Shown here in pieces: positions 34,653 through 42,875 of a DNA stretch of 42,875 nucleotides; the first letter of the stretch is position 1; each line of letters opens with the position of its first letter. Under the pieces are notes generated by a model, which was not told where the DNA came from, ran no database searches, and was given only the letters and a program-made list of their open reading frames with translations. The translations under genes were made by a program, and so were the position numbers. The stretch is from an uncultured Muribaculaceae bacterium. GTDB taxonomy: Bacteria; Bacteroidota; Bacteroidia; Bacteroidales; Muribaculaceae. The DNA is taken from NCBI GenBank assembly GCA_948788915.1, contig CAQFOZ010000019.1:1-42875 (forward strand), in the 5' to 3' direction.

Positions 34653-34718
34653 TTTCACAGGAACAGTTTTAATTTGCTAATTGTTGTATTAGCATAAAAG
34701 TTACGAATATAAAGGGTT

Positions 34719-35621
34719 ATGAAAAAATTTGAAAAATCAGAATTAATTATAGGTGTTTCAGTTATAGCAGCAATATTAATATTAATATTTGGAATTGAAT
34801 ATTTGAAAGGTATTAATCTTTTTAGCCCTGCTAACTTTTATTATGCATCCTATGATAATGTGTCGGAACTTGAGATTTCTGCTCCGGTGTCAATAAACGG
34901 TTATAAGGTAGGGCAGGTCAGAAGTATAGAATTTGATTATCAAAAGCCGGGTAAAATAAAAGTCCTTTTGGCTCTTAACAAGAATTTGAGAATACCAGCT
35001 GATTCAAAGGCAATGCTTGGAAGTACGCTGATGAGCGGATCTTATATTGATCTTCATCTTGGCAATGACAGTAGAATGCTTGAGATTGGAAGTAATATCC
35101 CTACAGAAGAATCGTCTAATCTAATGGGAGCTGTTACAAATGATATTCTTCCGTCTGTTAGCCAAATAATGCCTAAAGTAGATTCGTTGCTGATAAATCT
35201 AAATAACTTAACGAGTGATCAGGCTCTTATTGCATCAATACAAAGATTAGATGAGATTACTGCTAATCTTGCCAAGACTTCAGCGTCGTTAAACAATACA
35301 ATAGGCAGGGATGTGCCTCCTATCCTTAAGAATATTAATAAAATTACACTTGGAGTAGATACTGTCGTAGGCAATCTTGGAGAACTCTCGAATCAATTAA
35401 AAACGCTCCCGCTTAATTCGACTTTTGAAAACGTAGAATCACTTACTGCTAATTTGAATGAATTCTCTGTCCGGTTGAAAGATCCAAACTCAACACTGGG
35501 TATGCTTACAAGTGATCCTGAATTATATAATAAATTAAACAGAGTTGCGGCAGATATAGACTCCCTTATTCTGGACATAAAAAAGAACCCAAAACGTTAC
35601 ATAAGTATAAAACTATTGTAA
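34719..35621 (+). CDS. mlaD: MCE-family lipid-transport protein (MlaD-like)
   Basis: Substrate-binding part of an envelope phospholipid transporter. 300 residues: one N-terminal membrane helix (about 9-29, LIIGVSVIAAILILIFGIEY), an MCE domain (about 38-115) with the typical VSINGYKVGQVRSIEF and GSTLMSGSYIDLHLG strands, then a helical region (about 140-275) that would form the periplasmic tunnel or tip. The partner ATPase and permease (mlaE, mlaF) are not adjacent. In Bacteroidetes this gene often follows the amidase gene, as here. A strong hairpin ends the unit. Confidence 0.9.
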   Translation: MKKFEKSELIIGVSVIAAILILIFGIEYLKGINLFSPANFYYASYDNVSELEISAPVSINGYKVGQVRSIEFDYQKPGKIKVLLALNKNLRIPADSKAMLGSTLMSGSYIDLHLGNDSRMLEIGSNIPTEESSNLMGAVTNDILPSVSQIMPKVDSLLINLNNLTSDQALIASIQRLDEITANLAKTSASLNNTIGRDVPPILKNINKITLGVDTVVGNLGELSNQLKTLPLNSTFENVESLTANLNEFSVRLKDPNSTLGMLTSDPELYNKLNRVAADIDSLILDIKKNPKRYISIKLL

Positions 35622-35702
35622 TCATTATTATATTAATTGAAATGATAAGTGAGTATAAAAAGAAATAAATACTTATTATTTTTTTAATTTGAACATTTGT
35701 TT

Positions 35703-35737
35703 ATCGGTTCCATTTATGATACATAAATGGAACCGAT
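35703..35737 (+). terminator. Terminator after the MCE gene
   Basis: ATCGGTTCCATTTATG (35703-35718) pairs perfectly (16 bp) with CATAAATGGAACCGAT (35722-35737) around a 3-base loop, followed by ATAATTTTTG. The preceding bases 35640-35700 have a weak resemblance (ATAAGTGAGT, AATTTGAACA) to the TAAGTAAG elements. Confidence 0.8.
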
Positions 35738-36018
35738 ATAATTTTTGCACTTATGTTGCTAAGCTGTTGTTTGAATTCGTTTCAAATAACAAATTAATTT
35801 TAATACGGTATTATCAGAGTTTATGAATGCTTAATATAAATAATATTTGTAGAGAGGTGTTACAAAGAGCTGTATTTCTGAGAATTACAAACCATTATAA
35901 TAGAGCGCATCTTGCGTGATGTCTAATATATTGAATATTAGCGCGATATAAATACCCTAAAAAAACAAGAAAAACAGGACTTTTTTTTTAGAAATTTTTG
36001 TTATTATTTTGTAGTCCA
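35738..36018. other. AT-rich leader region of dnaA
   Basis: No gene is called here. An unsupported 30-codon frame lies at 35827-35919. A 7-bp hairpin CTAATAT/ATATTAG lies at 35923-35941, and a run of nine T precedes the start codon. I looked for DnaA boxes (TTATCCACA and one-mismatch forms) on both strands and found none, so I see no support for an origin here. Confidence 0.4.
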
Positions 36019-37413
36019 ATGATGACCGAAGATTTTAGAAATAATTGGACACGTTGTCTGGAACTCATCAAATCCAATGTAGGTCCGGAACGATTCAACA
36101 CGTGGTTTGCATGTGCAAAACCTCTCGCTTTTGACGGGGAGAGGATTACATTGCAATTACCAAGTATGTTCTATTATCAGAAGTATGAGGATGATTTCTT
36201 TGATATACTCAGTCTTGCCTTGAAGAAAACATTCGGCTACAAGATTAAGCTTAATTATGAGGTTAGGGTTGTTAAAAATGACAAGAAATCTACCGTAAAA
36301 ATTGAGAGTCCACAACAATCGTCTCCATTAAAAAGCAAATTGGCATCTTCCTATCTTCGTGAGCCAATTGAGAAACAGGAAGTAGATTTTGACCCTCAGC
36401 TCAATTTTGAATTGAATTTTGAGAATTATTGCGTAGGAGAAAGCAATAAATTACCTGTGACAATCGCAGAATACATAGCAGATAATCCCGGTAAGCAGGA
36501 ATTCAATCCATTTTTTCTGTATGGAAGTGTAGGTGTTGGTAAAACTCATCTTATGCAGGCAATCGGTATTCGCATAAAGGAGAAGAATCCTAATGCGAGA
36601 GTACTGTTTATACCGATGAAGCAATTTCAGACACTCTATGCAAATGCAACGATGAAGAAAGATATCCCATCCTTTATAAATTGGTTTCAGCATATGGATG
36701 TGATTCTTTTTGATGATTTGCAGGAGTTGTCAAATAAGACCGGTACGGCCGAAGCTCTATTCCCGATATTCAATCACCTCCAGTTGAACAGAAAGAATAT
36801 TATATTCACATGTGATCGTCCTCCGATGGAACTTGACGGTATATCCGACAGATTGATTGACCGTTTCAAATGGGGAGTTGTCGAATCGTTACAGAAACCT
36901 GATTTTGAACTTAGAAAAAAGGTACTCAGTTTTAAGTCTCGAAAGAACGGTTTAGGGTTGTCCGATGATGTGATTACTGCAATTGCAATGAATATCAACG
37001 GGTCTATACGTGAGCTTGAGAATATAGTAAATGGTCTTTTAACACGTTCAATTGTAAAGAATGTGCCGATATCTGTTGAACTCGCCCATGAAGTAATGAG
37101 TCATGTGGTTAAGATTCCTGAGAAGAAATCAATTAATTTTGACATGATTGTTGAAACTACGGCCGAGTATTTCAATATAAATGCTGATGCGATATTCTCA
37201 CAGAGCAGAATTCGTGATATTGCGGATGCCCGCCAGTTAATAATGTATCTGTGTCATAAACATACACAATTATCATCACCTTCAATTGGAAGCAAATTAA
37301 ACCGCAGTCATGCAACTGTTCTTCATGGAATATCTTCCATAAAAGACAGGCTCCCGTTCTCAAAAGAGCTTAGTAGTGCTTTAAGTTCCATTGAAAGTGA
37401 ACTTCTTAAGTAA
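36019..37413 (+). CDS. dnaA: Chromosomal replication initiator protein DnaA
   Basis: Binds DnaA boxes at the origin and opens the duplex. 464 residues from the ATG at 36019 (a second ATG follows at once; the TTG at 35998 is unlikely). Domain I spans about 1-85 (WTRCLELIKSNVGPERFNTWF), with a short variable domain II, an AAA+ domain III with Walker A GSVGVGKTHL (169-178) and Walker B ILFDD (229-233), and the C-terminal helix-turn-helix domain IV with the signature SKLNRSHATVLHGI. Length is normal. It is a single gene; no dnaN, recF or gyrB adjoins it, which is usual in Bacteroidetes. Confidence 0.96.
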   Translation: MMTEDFRNNWTRCLELIKSNVGPERFNTWFACAKPLAFDGERITLQLPSMFYYQKYEDDFFDILSLALKKTFGYKIKLNYEVRVVKNDKKSTVKIESPQQSSPLKSKLASSYLREPIEKQEVDFDPQLNFELNFENYCVGESNKLPVTIAEYIADNPGKQEFNPFFLYGSVGVGKTHLMQAIGIRIKEKNPNARVLFIPMKQFQTLYANATMKKDIPSFINWFQHMDVILFDDLQELSNKTGTAEALFPIFNHLQLNRKNIIFTCDRPPMELDGISDRLIDRFKWGVVESLQKPDFELRKKVLSFKSRKNGLGLSDDVITAIAMNINGSIRELENIVNGLLTRSIVKNVPISVELAHEVMSHVVKIPEKKSINFDMIVETTAEYFNINADAIFSQSRIRDIADARQLIMYLCHKHTQLSSPSIGSKLNRSHATVLHGISSIKDRLPFSKELSSALSSIESELLK

Positions 37414-37534
37414 ATCTTAAAAAATTTTTGCACTTCCCGCCTGATCTCGTTGGTAAGATAGACTTCTATTCAATTTTCCCTTAATAAACTTTGAATTCCT
37501 CTAAAACAAACTCAAAGTCATTAATAAACCGTCT

Positions 37535-37574
37535 GATTCCCCGTTTACTCTCTTGAGCGAGTGAACGGGGAATC
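37535..37574. terminator. Hairpin between dnaA and the convergent TPR gene
   Basis: GATTCCCCGTTTACTC (37535-37550) pairs with GAGTGAACGGGGAATC (37559-37574), 16 bp with one G-U pair, followed by TTTCGGGTTT. It lies 121 bases after the dnaA stop. It may end dnaA transcription, or it may belong to the repeat that follows. Bases 37414-37534 hold nothing recognisable. Confidence 0.55.
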
Positions 37575-37580
37575 TTTCGG

Positions 37581-37725
37581 GTTTAAGAAAGAGCAGGTCT
37601 GGAAGCCGAACTTCGGCTGGGCTATGCGACTGATGAAACTTGGAGAAATTAGTCAAAAAGATCCCTTATATGAGCCAATAGAATTTAGCAAACACTCTCT
37701 AAAAAATTAAATTCGTGTTAAACTC
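37581..37725 (+). repeat. Degenerate dispersed repeat, copy 2 (related to 11601-11757)
   Basis: Aligns with 11601-11667 over bases 37585-37651 at about two thirds identity, and again at AATTCGTGTTAAACTC (37710-37725). In frame it reads KKEQVWKPNFGWAMRLMKLG and continues open upstream through the hairpin at 37535-37574 and downstream to a TAA. It ends exactly at the stop codon of the minus-strand TPR gene, just as copy 1 ends at the stop of a minus-strand lipoprotein gene. Confidence 0.5.
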
Positions 37726-39921
37726 TTAATCATTCAATTTAATGTGGTCAAGAAGTATGTCAAGGGTAAGGGGATCAACATTAAGTGATTTCAATATCTT
37801 AGTGTCTTCGATAAAGTCTTTTTCAAAACTATTAGGATCAATTTCTAAAGACTTCTTATAAAGGTTATAAGCGTCTTGCAATTTCCCTTTAAGTAATTTG
37901 ATATGTCCTGCATTCATGAAATCCGTAGATTTAAGAGTGTCAGAATTATTTGTCTCATTATAAGTTAGAATTTTATTGTAATATTGCTCACTTTTATCAT
38001 AGTTTTTGTTTAACAGTTCCGACCATCCGATAGCACGCCATATTTTGATATTTTCCGGATCAATATAATTGGCATGATAAAAAGATTGTATCGCTTGGGA
38101 AATATTGCCGGATTCAAGATAAAGGTTTCCAATATTAAATATAATCAGGAGATTTTCAGGGTCTAACTCAAGCGCTTTATTATAATAGTTTCGTGCATCA
38201 TGAGTATGCCCCAGTTTCATTGAGAGGGTTGCCAGTTGCTTTAAAAGCCATAAATTTGGATTCTTTAGCAATTCAGCTTTGCGATAAGACTGGAGTGCTT
38301 CGTCATATTTATTAAGACACTGATAGCAATATCCGATCTTTTCCCAATAATAACTTTCACCGGAACATTGGGATTCTAAATTTTTATACCAGTAAATGGC
38401 ATTATATTGTTGTTTTAATTTAAAGTAATATTCTGCAATAACCTTTGAAATATCATCATTGACGATTTCTTTTCCAACTATGGGAAACTCATCAAACCTC
38501 CATAATTTATTGAAGGGATTTTCAAATTCATTACGTTTGTTAAACAATTTAAAAAAACGATGAAAAGTTTTTATAAAACTCCTTGCTGTATCTTCAAACA
38601 CAGGTGATGTGTCTATTTTATGAAAACTGCCCAACGCTTCTTTGGCCTGTTCAAGTTGAAGCTGCAATTGGTTAATCATTCCGGAAGATTGGTTTGCCGG
38701 CAATTTTTGTAAAGCGAAAGCTAAAGAATACTTGTCTGAATCGCACAAAGCATTCCCTAAAGATTCTAATATATCCGTGTTAAAGCTATTAGGTTCATTA
38801 TTCGAAAAAGCAGGATGCATTGGGGAGAATGGCACGAACCAGGCATCAACCGCATTAAAGAAATGGAATTGCTTAAGATTGGAGAAACTTATCATCATCA
38901 GATCCGCTCCTTCAGATTGCATTTCTGATAATTCTTTAAGCTTATCTGCAAGTCCGGTATTTTCCATAATCTCTTCCCATGCAGGATTATTTTCAAGATC
39001 CTCGATATTTTCACTAAGTTTTATATCTCCAAATCTTCTAATAAATTCAGGCCGCATTTTTATAAGTTCGGGTATAACTTCATTATTCATTTTTGTGAAT
39101 GCCCGTTCTGTATCAAATGTATGTAGAATATGTTTGGCTATTGTTCGTATATGGTCAAGAACAGTGTCTGACTCACTCCAGTTCTTTATATTGCTTACGA
39201 CTTCAGCATCGTATCGCACTCTGTCAAGGTGCGTATTAAATGCCATGAGTATCGCAATCATAGATATTGCAGATATATGTTCCGAAATTTCCGCGTTATA
39301 AAGATTTATAAATAGGGAAAGTTTTTTAGAATCATAGTATTTCAGAAGAGACAATACTGCCGGAACAAGGAAATAAGTTACGATTTCCGTATTATCTTTA
39401 TTCTCAACAATCCAATTAAATAATAATTCATTATGTTTATTATTTTTTCTTGAAGTCCACAGAATATCAAAAATTATATGATAATAGTTATATAATTTAC
39501 TATAAAGAGCCTTTTTTGCAGAATCTTCTTTTGTGTCCAACAGTTCCTTTCTTACTGTGTCAACTCCTTTTAATAATTCCGCAAAAGAATAATTGTTAAG
39601 AATACAAACTCTTAAAGAAGAATAATATAATTCAGGACTTTCGACTGCCAGCTCATTGATCAAAAGATCATCGGCTATACTCTGAAGCTCTTCTTTTATA
39701 GAGTTGTAAAGTTCAGTTCGTGAAGAATCTTCAACTCCCTGCATCATATAGTGAATCATATATGAATAAGTCTGCTTAATTTGCATCAAGGCATCTGTAA
39801 CTTTGTATTGTCCCTCTGCGGTTGCCAATGTAGTAAATAGCTCAAATGCATTTGCCAGTCTATTGTTTGTTATATGATCTTTGGCCTCTCGTACTTTTTG
39901 GATAAACGATTCCTTGGTCAT
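37726..39921 (-). CDS. Tetratricopeptide-repeat protein
   Basis: 731 residues without signal peptide, so probably cytoplasmic. The N-terminal 500 residues are helical, with no family I recognise. From about residue 524 to 702 there are five TPR units (for example EKIGYCYQCLNKYDEALQSY, then KALELDPENLLIIFNIGNLY, then KKSLEIDPNSF) with the usual Gly/Ala/Pro spacing. TPRs mediate protein-protein contacts. The partner is not known and the neighbours do not suggest one. Large TPR proteins of this layout are common in Bacteroidales. The gene stands alone, with a repeat on either side. Confidence 0.82.
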   Translation of the reverse strand: MTKESFIQKVREAKDHITNNRLANAFELFTTLATAEGQYKVTDALMQIKQTYSYMIHYMMQGVEDSSRTELYNSIKEELQSIADDLLINELAVESPELYYSSLRVCILNNYSFAELLKGVDTVRKELLDTKEDSAKKALYSKLYNYYHIIFDILWTSRKNNKHNELLFNWIVENKDNTEIVTYFLVPAVLSLLKYYDSKKLSLFINLYNAEISEHISAISMIAILMAFNTHLDRVRYDAEVVSNIKNWSESDTVLDHIRTIAKHILHTFDTERAFTKMNNEVIPELIKMRPEFIRRFGDIKLSENIEDLENNPAWEEIMENTGLADKLKELSEMQSEGADLMMISFSNLKQFHFFNAVDAWFVPFSPMHPAFSNNEPNSFNTDILESLGNALCDSDKYSLAFALQKLPANQSSGMINQLQLQLEQAKEALGSFHKIDTSPVFEDTARSFIKTFHRFFKLFNKRNEFENPFNKLWRFDEFPIVGKEIVNDDISKVIAEYYFKLKQQYNAIYWYKNLESQCSGESYYWEKIGYCYQCLNKYDEALQSYRKAELLKNPNLWLLKQLATLSMKLGHTHDARNYYNKALELDPENLLIIFNIGNLYLESGNISQAIQSFYHANYIDPENIKIWRAIGWSELLNKNYDKSEQYYNKILTYNETNNSDTLKSTDFMNAGHIKLLKGKLQDAYNLYKKSLEIDPNSFEKDFIEDTKILKSLNVDPLTLDILLDHIKLND

Positions 39922-39990
39922 TGGAATATATATATTAATACTATTATTAATAAGTATGACTCGTAAATTAGTTAATGCATATTTTTAGTG

Positions 39991-40080
39991 GATTTTCGAG
40001 GGATTTATGAGAGTTCAGGATGGAGCAATGCCAGCATTGTGACTGAGTGTACTCGCTTAAATCACCGGAAAGATACTAAA
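39991..40080. repeat. Fragment related to the 28541-28730 element
   Basis: GATTTTCGAGGGATTTATGA plus GAGT (39991-40014) resembles ATTTTCGAGGAATTTTGAGA plus GT inside the 28541-28730 element. It continues with a small CAATG/CATTG hairpin and a CACCGGAAAGATAC end comparable to TTACCGAAAGAAC. It lies in the 410-base gap 39922-40331, which has no gene; the rest of that gap holds a TAAATTTG -7-like box (40174-40181) and the repeat at 40207-40292. Confidence 0.45.
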
Positions 40081-40206
40081 AGATGCGCGTTGACTAATCG
40101 ATACATTAAATAATTTCGATGTCATACTTATGACTTATGTTATATTTACAACAAATTTCTTGCCAAATTTTTGTAAATTTGTAATACATAGATTTAATTA
40201 ATCAAT

Positions 40207-40292
40207 TAAGTAAGAGTTCAAATTTAATTTACACTTAGTGCGAGTTTATTTCTACGATTACGGAGGAGAGCGAAAGGGCATAAACTTACTTA
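40207..40292 (+). repeat. TAAGTAAG-type dispersed element, copy B
   Basis: An 86-base element with perfect 8-bp terminal inverted repeats (TAAGTAAG at 40207-40214, CTTACTTA at 40285-40292). The core GTTCAAATTTAATTTA and TGCGAGTTT are shared with copy A at 20705-20812. It sits 39 bases before the DUF4293 start codon. Confidence 0.65.
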
Positions 40293-40331
40293 TCAAAAAT
40301 ATTTTAAGCAACATAATTAATAAAAACAAAA

Positions 40332-40802
40332 ATGGTTATACAGCGTTGGCAATCAGTATTGCTTCTCATTAGTTCAGTAATGATGATACTTTTCTCATCT
40401 CTTTCCTTAGGTCAGATTAGTTTGCCGAATATGGAGTTGAATTTTTCCGCATTGGGTTATTATATCGAAGGTATTGCAACAGGTGGGAGTCAGTCCGGAT
40501 GGTATTTACAGACTTGGCCGCTATTTACGTTGTCAGTTCTATGTTCTGTAATACCGTTAATAAACATTTTTCTGTTTAAAAACTTCAAATTGCAGAAAAC
40601 TCTATGTGTGGTTGAGGCTCTATTTTTATTGGCTCTGATTATAGTGTCAATAATATATGGCTATTATACAATCGATGGTTTTTCAGTAAGCTGGTCTTAT
40701 GTTGCGTTTGCCCCGTTTATTGCGGGCGTGGCAGATTTTATGGCATATAAGCGAATACAATCAGACTATAATAAAATCCGTTCGATTGATAGAATAAGAT
40801 AG
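40332..40802 (+). CDS. DUF4293-family membrane protein
   Basis: 156 residues with four hydrophobic segments (about 8-26, 50-73, 82-105, 115-135) and the family's N-terminal MVIQRWQSVLLLISSVMMIL pattern. DUF4293 proteins are small four-helix inner-membrane proteins confined to Bacteroidetes; their function is not known. It is a single gene, preceded by repeat copy B and followed 3 bases later by the inverted short copy C. It is convergent with comEC over a terminator hairpin. Confidence 0.85.
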   Translation: MVIQRWQSVLLLISSVMMILFSSLSLGQISLPNMELNFSALGYYIEGIATGGSQSGWYLQTWPLFTLSVLCSVIPLINIFLFKNFKLQKTLCVVEALFLLALIIVSIIYGYYTIDGFSVSWSYVAFAPFIAGVADFMAYKRIQSDYNKIRSIDRIR

Positions 40803-40805
40803 ACT

Positions 40806-40844
40806 TAAGTAAGTATTTAATTACTATTGTTTAAATTTGAACAC
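40806..40844 (-). repeat. TAAGTAAG-type element, short copy C (inverted)
   Basis: TAAGTAAG (40806-40813) and TTAAATTTGAACAC (40831-40844) on the plus strand are the reverse complement of the end and start of copies A and B, without the middle. With copy B it brackets the DUF4293 gene in inverted orientation. Confidence 0.5.
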
Positions 40845-40903
40845 TGATATCAATTTAAAATAGTATTGTACCTACATTTGTTGTTAGGAATTTTTGATAT
40901 AAT

Positions 40904-40936
40904 TACCATCGGTAGATCGATCAGATACCGGTGGTA
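40904..40936. terminator. Bidirectional hairpin between DUF4293 and comEC
   Basis: TACCATCGGTA (40904-40914) pairs with TACCGGTGGTA (40926-40936), 11 bp with one G-U pair, followed by TTATTATTTAT on the plus strand. The loop contains the palindrome GATCGATC. Confidence 0.6.
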
Positions 40937-40982
40937 TTATTATTTATCGTATAAATAACAGCAGATTATAATACTATTACTC

Positions 40983-42821
40983 CTAATCCCGAGCACGATT
41001 ATTTACACGTAAGGATTTCTGATATCTAATTGAATGATAGTTGGCATTTAAGTAATTCAATTCTTCTATCCAACGCCTTTCCTTGTTTTTTCTGACAGAT
41101 GGATGAATAACAATTTTAGATATATTATGTCGATCAAGTAGATCTTTCATTGATCCGTTATATCCATTGCATATTATTAAATAATCACACTTGTCCGGTA
41201 GATTCATTTGGTTTCCATTTGTGTCAATAGATACAATTAAACTTTTATCAATCTTTACGGAATCGGTCGTATAGCGTTTCAGAAATATGTCATTAATTCC
41301 GCCATTTTGCATAGCTTTTATACTGATTTCATTATAATTATTGCATATAATAAAATCATTATTTTCATAATCGCGAGGATACAGAATTAATGCAGCAAAT
41401 GAAAATACAATACAGGTTACAGCACCCAGCAGAGCATACCTGCTTTTGTGTATATTAAGATAAATTGCTATTAGAAGGACAGCAATTAGCCATAGAATAA
41501 CTGATTCAATGGGTGCGCTAATACCTAACGAAGTCCCATCGGATACAAATTCCAATAGATATGTGGCGAATAAATAAGTCCCTTCTAATATGTCACCAAG
41601 TGAAGTTATATTAATGCCAAAATAAAACAAAGCAATATATATTAATGAAAATAATATATATATAGGAAGGACAGGCAAAACAATAATATTTGCAAGCAAA
41701 AAAGAAAGAGGAATATTGTGAAAATAATATGATGTCAGCACCCAAGTGGAAGCAGTTACCACAAATGTAATGAATACTAAAGAAGATATTTTATGGATAT
41801 ATTTATTCTTAAAAACAACAACATTCTGTAAATGAGGCAAGATAGATATAATGACAAACGCACAAATAAAACTCAGTTGGAATCCTATATCGTATAATGA
41901 TTTTGGAGATAATAATAATATTAGAATAAATGCAAAACACAATGAATTGATACCGGTGTTTTTTCTCTCAAGGATGATAGCTGTAAATGCAAATGTACAC
42001 ATGGCGCATGCACGTACAGCGGAGGGTGTGAATCCTGTTATAAATGTATATCCCCATAGCAAAACTACAGTAATAACATATCTTAATTTGTATTGGCCTA
42101 ACAAATTTAGAGGAAACAGAATTGCAAAGAATAATGCGGATAATATTCCAATATGTAGTCCACTCAATGCAAGTATATGGGATATTCCGGCTCCGGAGAA
42201 TAGCTGGCGCGTTGAATCATCAGTATACTGTTTATCTCCAAGTAAAATTGAAATGAGAAAATTTTGAACAGATTTAGAAAGACATGTGCGTTCGATACCT
42301 GTTTCCACTATGTCTCTTATTGATCTGGATACAGGAATAAGAGTATTATATGTCGCAACATGTGTTATATTATGGACATTGATTTTACTTTCATATAAAA
42401 CACCTCGATTCTCCAATTGTGTTGCGTAACCTTTAAAAAATGAATTTTGAGAATCTTTAATTCTTCGCAAGTCGCCACGAAACTTTATTAGATCTCCATA
42501 ATAGCAATCAGAAACATCAGAAACAATTCTTAAATACAGGTTTCTTGGATTAAGTTCTTCACCGTCCTTATTTTTTATAGAGATGGCCTCTGTAATTAAT
42601 ACATCTCCATATGATTTATATTGAATTTCAGAAACATATCCAATTATTGTGGCGTTTTGAATTTCGTCGGGGCTATTTTTTATAGAAGTTGAATTTAAAT
42701 TTGAGATAATTATACCAAGTCCGAAAAAACAAAGTATAAGCCAGATATAGTGTAGTTTTCTATATTTATATCTGTTATATACACTTATGGATTTGTTGGC
42801 AAGAACTAAGTATATGATTGA
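40983..42821 (-). pseudogene. comEC: ComEC/Rec2 DNA-uptake channel protein, 5' end missing
   Basis: ComEC forms the inner-membrane channel that pulls single-stranded DNA into the cell. The frame is open for 612 codons from 42821 to the stop at 40983. It holds the end of an N-terminal membrane segment (YIWLILCFFGLGIIIS), the soluble OB-like domain (CYYGDLIKFRGDLRRIK), and the Competence domain with the SGAGISHILALSGLHIGIL motif and about eight membrane helices. The C-terminal soluble part (about 130 residues) follows. The first usual start codon in frame is a TTG at 42470, which would cut away conserved sequence, and no ATG or GTG lies upstream. At 42827-42822 TAA TGA stops close the frame abruptly. 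The first 60 or so residues expected for the family are missing, so the gene looks broken by an insertion or deletion. Confidence 0.75.
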
Positions 42822-42875
42822 TCATTAGTGTCCACTAAAAAATCATAAGAGTTCTTTGAAATATCTGAAATTCAA
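42822..42875. mobile_element. Possible end of an insertion sequence, cut by the window edge
   Basis: The comEC frame ends at about 42822. Directly beyond lies the perfect palindrome TTAGTG-TC-CACTAA (42825-42838). On the minus strand the preceding bases read LNFRYFKELL and a stop, which could be the last codons of a transposase. The element itself is outside the window. Target duplication cannot be checked. Confidence 0.35.

Noticed and set aside
35827..35919. 30-codon frame before dnaA
   Set aside because: Too short and without independent support, though its composition is not absurd.
35622..36018. Possible replication origin next to dnaA
   Set aside because: No DnaA box cluster or unwinding element with boxes could be found by eye.
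40207..40844. DUF4293 gene as cargo of a true composite transposon
   Set aside because: The flanking copies are short and unequal and no transposase is present; kept only as a repeat observation.

Overview
The window looks like a chromosomal segment from a gut-type member of the Bacteroidales, perhaps Muribaculaceae; the family assignment is inference. The evidence is: promoters of the Bacteroidetes form (TTTG, about 19-20 bases, TAnnTTTG) and no Shine-Dalgarno sequences; surface-type lipoproteins with acidic residues after the lipobox cysteine; a T9SS-like C-terminal domain on a secreted protease; and phylum-typical families (DUF4293, OmpP1/FadL-like barrel, PG_1098-type methyltransferase with a THUMP-like domain, type B L31). 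I found no rRNA, tRNA, CRISPR array or prophage.

Layout. Bases 1-104 hold the tail of an unidentified gene. Bases 318-6836 are a compact histidine-utilisation operon (hutU, ftcD, hutI, hutH) behind a good promoter. It converts histidine to glutamate and passes the formimino group to folate. It meets rlmD (minus strand) tail to tail over a shared hairpin. ppdK follows (8570-11287). Bases 11288-13590 are a low-density stretch: a cluster of GCATACAC repeats, a decayed repeat, two small lipoproteins and, at 12390-12631, a strongly structured RNA with its own promoter and U-run terminator that resembles 6S RNA. rpmE (L31B), a biotin-dependent carboxyltransferase (oadA-like), PBP1A and a flavin reductase are all on the minus strand. 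An SDR-family protein with an unusual zinc-ribbon tail and a phosphohexomutase are on the plus strand. A 70-base perfect palindrome separates the mutase from a secreted M6 metalloprotease.

The right half holds an orphan secreted protein, a DEAD-box helicase overlapping trmN6, a 190-bp MITE-like element, a secreted protein with an extreme Trp/Gly block, an OmpP1/FadL-like barrel, a PG_1098-type methyltransferase, a cell-wall amidase with a SPOR-like tail followed by an MCE/MlaD protein, dnaA, a TPR protein, a DUF4293 membrane protein bracketed by short repeats, and a comEC whose 5' end is missing. The comEC frame is open up to about base 42821 but has no ATG or GTG start in that extension, and it stops at a palindromic junction that looks like a mobile-element end.

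Most genes are core metabolism, envelope or translation functions. The less ordinary content is the structured RNA, the dispersed intergenic repeats, the SDR/zinc-ribbon fusion, the insertion in the carboxyltransferase, the Trp/Gly protein and the broken comEC. I saw no multi-gene defence or other clearly new system.
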